DNA of 6,530 nucleotides from Actinomycetota bacterium (GCA_018902765.1 JAHIQC010000283.1:1-6530), one strand, 5' to 3'; positions 1-5,946 are shown, counted from the first letter of the stretch. Program-made: numbers and translations. The notes: a model not told the origin generated them from the letters alone.

Positions 1-1196
1 CCCGTGCTCGAGTCGGTCTCACTGGGGAGATAGACCTTCGCCGGCTGCTGCGAGGCACCAGCGGTACCGTCGTGGCAGTCCGTGCAGAACTCAGAGACCG
101 AAAGGATTCCGGTCGAGGCGCTCGGGAAGCCGCCGCCATTCTTGTCCTGCTCTCCACCATACGCGGTGTCCGCAGGGCCGAGCGGATCGACCCAGTTGAT
201 GGCGAGCTTGTTTTCGCCCGCATCTGCGACCTGGTACAGACCTCCCGGAGCGCTCGTGTCACCCAGACCCGCGACCGAAGTCGTCATGTCTGAGACCTCG
301 ACGCCGGCAACGAGCTCAACGTCTGGGTTCTTGAGAAGCAAGAAGCGACCCGTGGGCCACACGGGCTTCACGGACGCCTTGCCGCTGGTGCCACCCGTAC
401 GAACGACGAAGTTGCCCTCGACAGGGGTAAGGCCCCACAGGGTCTCGCCCGCATCATACAGAGAGGCCTCGCCGAGGTCGTACACCGTTCCGTACGCCGT
501 GACGATCGGGGTCGGGGCCGGACCGCCGGTGTTTCCGTTGACCTTCACGACCCAGTTCTTGGACGGGCTCGTGGCAGGCTGGCCCACCGTGGCGCGCTCT
601 GTCTCGTCCTCGAAGTAGGCACGACCCGGGTTCGCAAAGGTAGTCAGCACGCGGGCTGAGTTGCCGTGCGGGGTGTGACAGTCGAAGCAAGCAAAACCGT
701 TGGCCTGGGTATACGCAGGCTCGATGTCGGCAGGAGCCGCACCCTCGTAACCGAGCGTATGACCGGTGCCCATGCCGCGGTCGCCACTGGTGACGGGACC
801 GTTAGCATCGTAGGCATTGTCCATCTGGATGTTGATGGTGGAACCACCACCGCCGCCGTGACAGAACTCGCAGGCGTCCTCGCGCTTGTTGGCGCGAAGA
901 AGCATGTACGAGCCTTTGGCGTAGTGGGTCGAGTGGCAATCTTGACACTTGTTTGTTGAGACGGTGTAGCCGCCGTGCGGGCCTTGCGCGGAGTAAGTCT
1001 GATCCGCTCCGGGTGTCCTCACGTACTCGCCAGCGCTCTTGCCGTAGTCGGCAATGTCTCCTGGGGTTCCACTGTAGGTGCTCACGGCGGAGTTGTAGTT
1101 CGTGCCACCGTTGTTGTAGCCCTCAGCGAAAGCCGGAGCAGCGACCAGCGCGCACACCGCGACCGCAAGAGCGGCCAAAGCGAGAAAGCGCTTCAC
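1..1196 (-). CDS. Secreted multihaem c-type cytochrome, OmcS/OmcE-like, 3' end missing
   Basis: The frame is open for 398 codons from a GTG start and leaves the window without a stop. The product begins with a classical Sec signal peptide (MKRF, a hydrophobic core, then APAFA before Glu25). Four CXXCH haem motifs are visible at residues 84 (CQDCH), 109 (CEFCH), 170 (CFDCH) and 371 (CTDCH). The spacing of extra residues resembles Geobacter OmcS/OmcE as I remember them: PHGG at 73-76 before the first motif, CQDCHSTH with a second His, MLL before haem 2, GH at 145-146, CFDCHTPHG at haem 3 and SEF before haem 4. Those cytochromes polymerise into extracellular electron-conducting filaments, so this is probably an exported electron carrier. 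About 190 haem-free, Gly/Thr/Val-rich residues separate haems 3 and 4, more than I recall for OmcS. Total haem number is unknown because the C-terminus is outside. An in-frame ATG 14 codons upstream (1238), with its own strong ribosome site, is an alternative start; the GTG is preferred because it gives a compact signal peptide. Cytochrome identity is near certain; the filament role is inference. Confidence 0.9.
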   Translation of the reverse strand, partial: MKRFLALAALAVAVCALVAAPAFAEGYNNGGTNYNSAVSTYSGTPGDIADYGKSAGEYVRTPGADQTYSAQGPHGGYTVSTNKCQDCHSTHYAKGSYMLLRANKREDACEFCHGGGGGSTINIQMDNAYDANGPVTSGDRGMGTGHTLGYEGAAPADIEPAYTQANGFACFDCHTPHGNSARVLTTFANPGRAYFEDETERATVGQPATSPSKNWVVKVNGNTGGPAPTPIVTAYGTVYDLGEASLYDAGETLWGLTPVEGNFVVRTGGTSGKASVKPVWPTGRFLLLKNPDVELVAGVEVSDMTTSVAGLGDTSAPGGLYQVADAGENKLAINWVDPLGPADTAYGGEQDKNGGGFPSASTGILSVSEFCTDCHDGTAGASQQPAKVYLPSETDSST

Positions 1197-1200
1197 TGGT

Positions 1201-1208
1201 ACCTCCTT
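1201..1208 (-). promoter_or_regulatory. Shine-Dalgarno site for the GTG start at 1196
   Basis: On the minus strand AAGGAGGT sits four bases before GTG, a full-strength ribosome-binding sequence. It supports the start that gives the short signal-peptide n-region MKRF. Because a longer in-frame start lies upstream, this sequence would encode Lys-Glu-Val if that one were used. Confidence 0.75.
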
Positions 1209-1244
1209 GTAGGATGTCTTGATGATCATGCGTGTCATTTCACA

Positions 1245-1252
1245 TCACCTCC
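1245..1252 (-). promoter_or_regulatory. Second Shine-Dalgarno site, for an in-frame ATG at 1238
   Basis: GGAGGTGA on the minus strand lies six bases before an ATG (1236-1238) that is in frame with the cytochrome, 14 codons ahead of the GTG start. It would add MTRMIIKTSYKEVP to the N-terminus. The site overlaps a run of seven G residues (1251-1257). Which start is used cannot be decided from sequence; both ribosome sites are near ideal. Confidence 0.55.
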
Positions 1253-1274
1253 CCCCCATGACAGGATTCGCATC

Positions 1275-1292
1275 CCGGACACGAATGTCCGG
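1275..1292 (-). other. UUCG-loop hairpin in the cytochrome leader
   Basis: On the minus strand CCGGACA-TTCG-TGTCCGG forms a perfect 7-bp stem closed by a UUCG tetraloop. It falls in the predicted 5' untranslated region, between the promoter candidate and the two start sites. It could stabilise the mRNA or be a protein-binding palindrome. No T-run follows, so it is not a terminator. Confidence 0.5.
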
Positions 1293-1305
1293 TTAACTGA
1301 CGTTC

Positions 1306-1335
1306 ATGTTAGTGCATTCACTAACAGCTTTTCAA
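1306..1335 (-). promoter_or_regulatory. Candidate sigma-70-type promoter of the secreted cytochrome
   Basis: Read on the minus strand, TTGAAA (1330-1335, five of six to the -35 consensus) and TAACAT (1306-1311, four of six to -10) are separated by 18 bases. Transcription would begin near 1299, giving a leader of about 60 to 100 bases. The spacer is occupied by a perfect inverted repeat, a classical repressor position. It lies just downstream of the preceding unit's hairpin, which fits independent expression of the cytochrome. Confidence 0.5.
1307..1326. promoter_or_regulatory. Operator-like perfect inverted repeat
   Basis: TGTTAGTG-CATT-CACTAACA is an 8+8 perfect inverted repeat with a four-base centre. 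It overlaps the spacer and -10 of the cytochrome promoter candidate. Twofold symmetry in that place is typical of a dimeric repressor site. A related sequence (15 of 20 identical) lies at 3715-3734 before the TPR gene. The regulator is not in the window and its family cannot be named from the site. Confidence 0.55.
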
Positions 1336-1395
1336 TAACTCCGTGATTTCGTTCACTTATCCTGCGATAACCGAAACTTATTCCTGCAGGTAAAC

Positions 1396-1429
1396 GAAGT
1401 GCCGCCAGATTTTCACCTGACGGCACTTC
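1396..1429 (-). terminator. Hairpin terminator after the NHL gene
   Basis: GAAGTGCCG (1396-1404) pairs with CGGCACTTC (1421-1429). After one mismatch the stem continues with CAG/CTG, leaving an eight-base loop. It sits about 35 bases past the NHL stop codon and before the cytochrome promoter, as expected of an intrinsic terminator. The T-tract on the minus strand is poor (GTTTACC), so termination may be partial, allowing some read-through into the cytochrome, or the element may be an mRNA 3'-end stabiliser. Confidence 0.5.
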
Positions 1430-1462
1430 AAGAATTGATGATTCAGGCTGGCGCCAAAGCGC

Positions 1463-2914
1463 CTAATCCTTAAGCGAATAGTTCTCGACAATCCGCTCAT
1501 ACTCGAGTGTCTTGAAGCCTTCTCGCTCCAGTGAGGCACACTGCTCGGCATCCGCACACACGACGATGTGTCGGCGGATCAGCATGCGCTGAACCACGCT
1601 CAGCTGCGCCGCCTGAGCAAGGCGCTCATCGGCGGTCTCGATAGGACCGGCCGCGCCCGCCGCCGCGCGCAGGTGCTCGCCTATCATGACATCTGCCTCA
1701 ACGGCCTGCCCGTAGCGCTCGATGGTGTCCGGAAGCGCAAAGGGGCGCTTCGTGGCGGACAACAACAGACGTGCGTTGCCCTCATCTATCGCTCGCTTCA
1801 GCGCCGCGTCCGTCACGAACCGGCGCTTGCGACCGAACACGGACGCCAGCAGCAGCAGCGGCAGAAGTCCGAGCCATCTGAGCATCGGATACAAGTTCCA
1901 TATCTGCTGGTCCTCGGGCGCAACAAGGCGAACGATCTGAATGCGGTCGTTGCCCGTGTCGCTGATAGCAAACAGGTCCCCGCTTAGATGCGCGATATTG
2001 GTGGGAAGCTCGAGCAATCCGTCAGCCGCGCCTCGGCGCTCGCCACCGAAATCATTGACAAGCTCGCCATCCTTCGGGTCGAGCAACGAAATCGTGTGCC
2101 TGAAGCTATCCAGAACGACCGGGCGTCCGTCTCTGGTGACCGCGACTCCCGTGGGCAGCCCGAAACGGCCCGCGATATCCTCGGCATTCAAGGGCCTGGT
2201 TCCGGCGACCCACAGCACCGTGGCCGTCACGTCGCCCTCGAGGCGCACAGCCTGCACGCGGGCGTTGTTCGCGTCGGCGACATACGCGACGCCATCCGCG
2301 TCAAAAGCAACCTGCCGAGGATAATCGAACTGGCCAGCATCCGGACCGCGCGAGCCTGCCTGCCCGAGTATCTCGCCCTCGCTTGTGAAGGTCGCTATCG
2401 GGCCGAACGTGGCCACCGCGACCTGCCCGTCAGGATCAACCGCGACGGACACCGGGTTGAGTACGGGAACCTCCCACAGGTAGGTCCCGTCGGTCGCATA
2501 CGCAATGAGCTTCAGCCTCGAACGATCGATGACATAGACGTGGTTCGCTAGGCGGTCCACGGCGACGCTGGTCGGCGCGAGCAGGTTCCCGGGATTGGTC
2601 CCCCGCTCACCCCAGTGACGGACGTAATCGCCGCTTGAGTCGAACTCCACGATCCTGCCTGAGTCCAGTAGCGTGACAAAGAAGCCGCCCTTGTCGTCCG
2701 CGCCGATACCCACAGGGCGCACGATGTTCTCATCGCCCGCGTAGGTGTAAATGGAGCGGACGGGCACGATGCCATCGCCCGCTTTCTGCGTGTCCTCGCC
2801 CGAGCTGCCCTGAAACGCGCTGCCCCCCACCAGCCACACATAGAAGCCGAGAAGTGCGAGTGCCGCCAGGACCACCACGGCGACGCTGATCCAAAGGCGT
2901 CGTGTTGCATGCAT
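1463..2914 (-). CDS. Membrane-anchored six-bladed NHL-repeat propeller protein
   Basis: The 483-residue product has an N-terminal membrane helix (about 8-28), an exported NHL beta-propeller, a second helix (about 345-361) followed by the positive GRKRR, and a cytoplasmic tail of about 120 residues. Six blades can be counted, starting near residues 65, 112, 152, 197, 252 and 302, each with a 'P..(V/I)A.D..G..YV.D....R(I/V)' pattern; GVAYVADANNARVQ and LFAISDTGNDRIQ are the clearest. NHL propellers usually bind proteins or other ligands rather than catalyse. The tail is not recognised; it contains VCADAEQC and ends in NYSLKD. The start has AAAGGAG (2923-2929) eight bases upstream, and the gene follows the TPR gene by 24 bases, so they are co-transcribed. 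NHL proteins are, as I recall, encoded beside omcS in Geobacter, which fits a role in cytochrome export or assembly. No haem motif is present. NHL assignment is firm; function is inferred. Confidence 0.88.
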   Translation of the reverse strand: MHATRRLWISVAVVVLAALALLGFYVWLVGGSAFQGSSGEDTQKAGDGIVPVRSIYTYAGDENIVRPVGIGADDKGGFFVTLLDSGRIVEFDSSGDYVRHWGERGTNPGNLLAPTSVAVDRLANHVYVIDRSRLKLIAYATDGTYLWEVPVLNPVSVAVDPDGQVAVATFGPIATFTSEGEILGQAGSRGPDAGQFDYPRQVAFDADGVAYVADANNARVQAVRLEGDVTATVLWVAGTRPLNAEDIAGRFGLPTGVAVTRDGRPVVLDSFRHTISLLDPKDGELVNDFGGERRGAADGLLELPTNIAHLSGDLFAISDTGNDRIQIVRLVAPEDQQIWNLYPMLRWLGLLPLLLLASVFGRKRRFVTDAALKRAIDEGNARLLLSATKRPFALPDTIERYGQAVEADVMIGEHLRAAAGAAGPIETADERLAQAAQLSVVQRMLIRRHIVVCADAEQCASLEREGFKTLEYERIVENYSLKD

Positions 2915-2938
2915 TCGATCCGCTCCTTTATGCCGCTA

Positions 2939-3655
2939 TCACGGCGCAATCGTGTCGGTCGTGGTCTCGTGGGGGTTTGCGGTGCTGGTCGCCTCGTACG
3001 TCACTCCCAGCTTCGCCAAGCCGTCAACAGCACGCGAGTCCCCGGGAAGGAACTGCAGCGCCGTTTGAAACTCCTCGATGGCTCGGTCCTTCTGGCCTGC
3101 GGCAGCAAGCATTTCGGCGTATACGATCCGGATATCCGCGGCTGTGTAGTCGATGGCGAAACCTGCCTCCATCTCGACTATGGCCTCATCGGCCTCGCCC
3201 TTCTCGAACAGGATCTGGCCGAGGATGAAGTGAGCGTCAGCGAACTCGGATTTCGTGTCGAGCTCGATTTCGGCTCGCACCTGCTTCTCGGCCTCGTCGA
3301 GTTTGCCGTCGAGCAGCAGCAGCTGCGCGTAGCGCAGAGGCATGCCGGGCTGACCCTCGGCGACCTTGACGGCCTTGGCCGCGTGCTCCAAGCTCTCGCT
3401 CTTCTTGCCCAGTTCGTACTCCGTCTCGGCAAGCGTCATAAGGATCGCGGGGTTTTCCGGATCATCCGCCAGGCCCTTGGCCAATACCGCGTAGTCGCGT
3501 TCCAAGTCACTGGCCGGAGTGCTGTCAAAGAGAGATCCGCCGAGGAGCAGCACTCCTATGACGACCAGCAATGAAAGCACGATACCGATTAGGGCCCACA
3601 GGGCGAACCGTTCGTTGCGTCCGGTGTTTCTGACCTTGGGCAAACTCGATGTCAT
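2939..3655 (-). CDS. Membrane-anchored tetratricopeptide-repeat protein
   Basis: The 238-residue product has a basic N-terminus, one membrane helix (about 17-40) and an exported alpha-helical domain of TPR units spanning about 51-215. Typical repeat signatures are NPAILMTLAETEYELGK, GKLDEAEKQVRAEIELD, FADAHFILGQILFEKGEADEA and VYAEMLAAAGQKDRAIEEFQTAL. The last ~20 residues are Thr-rich and probably disordered. There are no cysteines, so it binds no c-type haem. The arrangement is like the exported TPR domains of cytochrome c maturation factors (CcmI/NrfG), which hold apocytochromes, but that similarity is general and not proof of orthology. A modest AGGTG lies about nine bases before the ATG. 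It heads a two-gene unit with the NHL protein, and the 124-base upstream gap suggests separate control. A scaffold or chaperone role for the neighbouring cytochromes is the most likely inference. Confidence 0.87.
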   Translation of the reverse strand: MTSSLPKVRNTGRNERFALWALIGIVLSLLVVIGVLLLGGSLFDSTPASDLERDYAVLAKGLADDPENPAILMTLAETEYELGKKSESLEHAAKAVKVAEGQPGMPLRYAQLLLLDGKLDEAEKQVRAEIELDTKSEFADAHFILGQILFEKGEADEAIVEMEAGFAIDYTAADIRIVYAEMLAAAGQKDRAIEEFQTALQFLPGDSRAVDGLAKLGVTYEATSTANPHETTTDTIAP

Positions 3656-3714
3656 CTGAGCAGCACCTACCTCGTTCGTTGTCCAGCGTCCGGTGCGACA
3701 TGCCTGTGCAAGTA

Positions 3715-3734
3715 CGTTAGTTCATTAATTAACT
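3715..3734. promoter_or_regulatory. Second copy of the operator-like site
   Basis: CGTTAGTTCATTAATTAACT matches the perfect palindrome at 1307-1326 at 15 of 20 positions, sharing GTTAGT-CATT and TAAC. It is AT-rich in an otherwise GC-rich region and lies about 60 bases before the TPR start codon, just past the candidate transcription start. It may be a weaker binding site of the same regulator. Similarity of two short sites is suggestive only. Confidence 0.4.
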
Positions 3735-3749
3735 TAATCCGCGAGGAGG

Positions 3750-3778
3750 ATACTAGCAAGGTCGCGACCAAAGAACAA
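3750..3778 (-). promoter_or_regulatory. Weak promoter candidate for the TPR-NHL unit
   Basis: On the minus strand TTGTTC (3773-3778) and TAGTAT (3750-3755) are separated by exactly 17 bases. The match is only three of six and four of six to consensus. It would start transcription near 3743, just ahead of the operator-like site. The spacer contains the 10-bp palindrome GGTCGCGACC (3760-3769). The unit may equally be read through from the cytochrome genes, since no terminator is visible in this gap. Confidence 0.3.
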
Positions 3779-3779
3779 T

Positions 3780-4913
3780 CTATCTGCCGCCAACAAGCGG
3801 ATCTGATTGGTGACAGGTCGCACAGAAGGCGAGCTTGTGACAGTTGCAGCCGATCCGACCGTCTGCCAGTGCCTGGGTCCCATGCCGCGGAAACCACTCC
3901 GAGTACGTTCCGTGGATGTTGATGTCGTCGTGGCACCCGCATCCCAGGGACGCATCGGCCTGATAATGGCAGCGCTCGCATATCCTCGGATCATCTTGAG
4001 ATGCGCCCGCGTGTTGGCTCATGAACTCCTGGGGATGTGGCAATTCCAGACCATGGCATGCGATGCACCGTTTGGTCACCACCTCTGAGTGACAGCCTCG
4101 GCAGGTCGTGGCGATGTCGGTGGCACCCATCGGCACCTCGCCCGACGTGATGTCGAGCGGCGCTTCTTCGTGACACGTGGGGCATTCCGACGAGGCGGTA
4201 TCTCCATCGTGGCATGTGAGACATCTGTCCATCATCGAGCGCTCGGGCACTGCCGAATCATCGCGGTACTCGTGCCCCGTGCGTGGGTGGCATTCAACGC
4301 ACGCCATTGCTGCCTCGATGACATCAGAGTGGCGCATGCGGGTCTTGCCCGAGGTGGTCGCCGTGACAATATCCTTGTGGCACCTGAGACACGCACTCGA
4401 TGCCACACCTTCCTGAGGCGCCACCGCAGCGCCAAGGAGCTGTCGCGCCGCCCCTCCCACAGAGGCGTAGAGCGCTCCGCTGAAGGAGCCGCCCGCATGG
4501 CATCCATAGCAGGATGACTCAGCGTGGTTCCCCCCTTCCCACGCTACCACCGCTGCCGAGACCTCATGGCATGAGCCGCACGCCCGGCCGACGGCCGGCA
4601 CGAGAGGCGACAGTGCCAGGCCCACGAGCGCGACGAACACGATTGCGGCAACGATCACCGCGCGAGCCCAGCGGTCCTTGCGCCTGACACTCACCTTTGC
4701 GCTGCGGCGTCGGGCAAACTCACGAATCGAATCGATGACCGCAAAGAACAGAAACACGAGTGCCAAAAGGAGCATGACCGCGATGAGCGCGAGAAGCATC
4801 GATTCGCGAGGATAGGCGCGCGGGTCGGCTATAACGTGAGGAAGCTGCTGCCGAAGACCCGCCAGACCAGCGGAAAGCCGATCACCCAAGTCCCTGAGAC
4901 TGTCGAGGTTCAT
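3780..4913 (-). CDS. Membrane-anchored multihaem cytochrome c with two CXCH motifs
   Basis: The 377-residue product has two membrane helices (about 39-60 and 85-107) joined by a strongly basic loop (RRRSAKVSVRRKDR), placing the haem domain outside. Ten canonical CXXCH motifs start at residues 112, 135, 175, 205, 231, 244, 271, 283, 312 and 364. Two further motifs, CGCH at 325 and CNCH at 356, have one residue between the cysteines instead of two. The region after the second helix (CGSCH, about 20 residues, then CYGCH) resembles the NapC/NrfH quinol-oxidising head. The core RMRHSD...CVECHPRTGH...CLTCH matches its upstream neighbour closely, so the two are paralogues; counting the CXCH sites, both have twelve haem positions. 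The C-terminal part contains CIACHGLELPHP. It overlaps the upstream gene by the four bases ATGA, implying translational coupling. Likely role: transfer of electrons from membrane quinol to external acceptors. No catalytic cytochrome signature was found. Confidence 0.9.
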   Translation of the reverse strand: MNLDSLRDLGDRLSAGLAGLRQQLPHVIADPRAYPRESMLLALIAVMLLLALVFLFFAVIDSIREFARRRSAKVSVRRKDRWARAVIVAAIVFVALVGLALSPLVPAVGRACGSCHEVSAAVVAWEGGNHAESSCYGCHAGGSFSGALYASVGGAARQLLGAAVAPQEGVASSACLRCHKDIVTATTSGKTRMRHSDVIEAAMACVECHPRTGHEYRDDSAVPERSMMDRCLTCHDGDTASSECPTCHEEAPLDITSGEVPMGATDIATTCRGCHSEVVTKRCIACHGLELPHPQEFMSQHAGASQDDPRICERCHYQADASLGCGCHDDINIHGTYSEWFPRHGTQALADGRIGCNCHKLAFCATCHQSDPLVGGR

Positions 4914-5941
4914 CGGGCACCGCCATGGGCGTCTGAACGCACTCCGGGCACGAGCGGGTGACTCGCGCTGATATGGCAGCGCTCACAGACCTGCACTGAG
5001 TGACAGCGATGGCATACCTCGGCACCGTCGTTCTCAACCTGCGTCGGATGGCTCGCCAGAAACTCCGCCGGATGAGGCATGGCTACGCCATGGCAACTCT
5101 CACACCAGGTAGCCTCGTGGCAACTTGGGCATGATGCGCCGTTCTCTTTTGCACTTTCGCCGTGGGACCGAGGCCACTGCGCCGGATGCGGCATCGCCAA
5201 ACCATGGCAGCTCGCACAGTACGAGGGCGCGTGGCAATCCGTGCACCCCGTCAGGTTCCCCATCCCATGGGCCTTCTCCCAGCCCTGTCCATGCGCTGCT
5301 CGCCACGAAGACGCTCCCGTCGCGCGGGTGCTTCTGCTCACATGACACAGGTCGCAGCTCTCGATACGTACGGCGCTCGTTCGATGGCAACTCGTGCAAT
5401 CCGCCATCTGCACGCCTATGTAATGGCGATCGGAAATCGGATGGCCGATTCCGGGATGGCACGAGTAGCAAGAACTGGCCTCGAAATCCGAATGCCTCAC
5501 GCGGATGCCCCGCGACTCAACAGTGGAATCAAGGACGGCGTTGTGACAGTCCCGGCACGGCGCGTCCGATATCGCCACCGGCCTCGCTTCTCTTCCAAGC
5601 ACCGCCGAGGATATCCATCCCCATGCCCTTGGTGCATTCACAAGCGCCGCAACAGGTCCGGTCCCGGTGTGGCAGGCACGACAGTTCGTCCCGGAGTGAG
5701 CCGAGTCTTGGGCGGCCGTCACGTATGGCGTCATGGCGTGACATGAGTCGCACTGAACGACCCCGCCGGCAACAACTGCGCCCCCGCCCCACACGCCTGC
5801 GAGCACGCCCATCACGACCAAGACCACCCACGCCGCGCGAGAGATCACGCTGGCGCGACGCCAGCGCTCGCGAACAGCGGACAGTCGGGTACGCTCCTTT
5901 GCAGGAGTGTCCTCGTCATTCACGTGGGTGGGACAGGTCAA
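4910..5941 (-). CDS. Membrane-anchored 12-haem cytochrome c with NapC/NrfH-like head
   Basis: The 343-residue product has a basic N-terminus, one membrane helix (about 33-61) and twelve CXXCH motifs starting at residues 64, 87, 129, 158, 182, 196, 233, 242, 271, 280, 310 and 319. The head CDSCHAMTPY...SAHSGTNCRACH is NapC/NrfH-like; Met70 lies where NrfH uses a Met near its first haem, a hallmark of quinol-oxidising members. The C-terminal third is three repeated di-haem modules of about 38 residues, two carrying CHG(L/V)AMPHP. The start is TTG, with AAAGGT five bases upstream and 11 bases after the previous stop; a GTG at codon 7 is the alternative. It overlaps the downstream paralogue by ATGA. 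Probable function: taking electrons from quinol and relaying them along a haem chain on the outer face of the membrane. It lacks the single-head size of NapC (four haems), so the name NapC/NrfH is not applied. Confidence 0.92.
   Translation of the reverse strand: MTCPTHVNDEDTPAKERTRLSAVRERWRRASVISRAAWVVLVVMGVLAGVWGGGAVVAGGVVQCDSCHAMTPYVTAAQDSAHSGTNCRACHTGTGPVAALVNAPRAWGWISSAVLGREARPVAISDAPCRDCHNAVLDSTVESRGIRVRHSDFEASSCYSCHPGIGHPISDRHYIGVQMADCTSCHRTSAVRIESCDLCHVSRSTRATGASSWRAAHGQGWEKAHGMGNLTGCTDCHAPSYCASCHGLAMPHPAQWPRSHGESAKENGASCPSCHEATWCESCHGVAMPHPAEFLASHPTQVENDGAEVCHRCHSVQVCERCHISASHPLVPGVRSDAHGGAR
4955..5248 (-). repeat. Coding repeat: three di-haem modules
   Basis: Residues 232-269, 270-307 and 308-329 of the 12-haem cytochrome repeat the pattern CxxCH-x4-CxxCH, with the first cysteines at 233, 271 and 310 and the second at 242, 280 and 319. 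Modules one and two continue with CHGxAMPHP, then 5-6 residues and SH; module three is shortened after SHP. This is an internal duplication at protein level. Confidence 0.7.
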
Positions 5942-5946
5942 TTCGT

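Noticed and set aside
82..618. 178-codon open frame on the plus strand
   Set aside because: It is antisense to the exported cytochrome, which has a signal peptide and four haem motifs; the plus-strand product shows low-complexity composition.
72..950. Repeated 'gtggca/gtgaca…gca' words on the plus strand as a DNA repeat or CRISPR
   Set aside because: These are reverse complements of CXXCH codons at irregular spacing, explained by haem motifs.
1251..1257. Seven-G tract as a phase-variable switch
   Set aside because: It lies upstream of the Shine-Dalgarno core, so length change would alter neither the reading frame nor the SD-to-start spacing.
1239..1395. Cyclic-di-GMP or other riboswitch in the cytochrome leader
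   Set aside because: Some cytochrome genes use GEMM riboswitches, but the conserved GEMM core and its paired arms are not recognisable here; only simple hairpins are seen.
1450..1463. GGCGC-N4-GCGCC hairpin at the NHL stop codon as a terminator
   Set aside because: The stem is only five base pairs, overlaps the stop codon and has no T-run; the 1396-1429 hairpin is a better candidate.
1988..2551. 187-codon plus-strand frame inside the NHL gene
   Set aside because: The NHL protein on the other strand has six clear repeats over this stretch; the shadow frame has no recognisable domain or ribosome site.
3837..3941. CXCH motifs as a frameshift or pseudogene sign
   Set aside because: Each differs from CXXCH by a whole codon, the frame is intact on both sides and a normal CATCH motif and stop follow.
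4910..5941. Naming the gene napC or nrfH
   Set aside because: Only the head is similar; twelve haems and the di-haem modules are well outside those four-haem families, and no nitrate or nitrite reductase gene is present.
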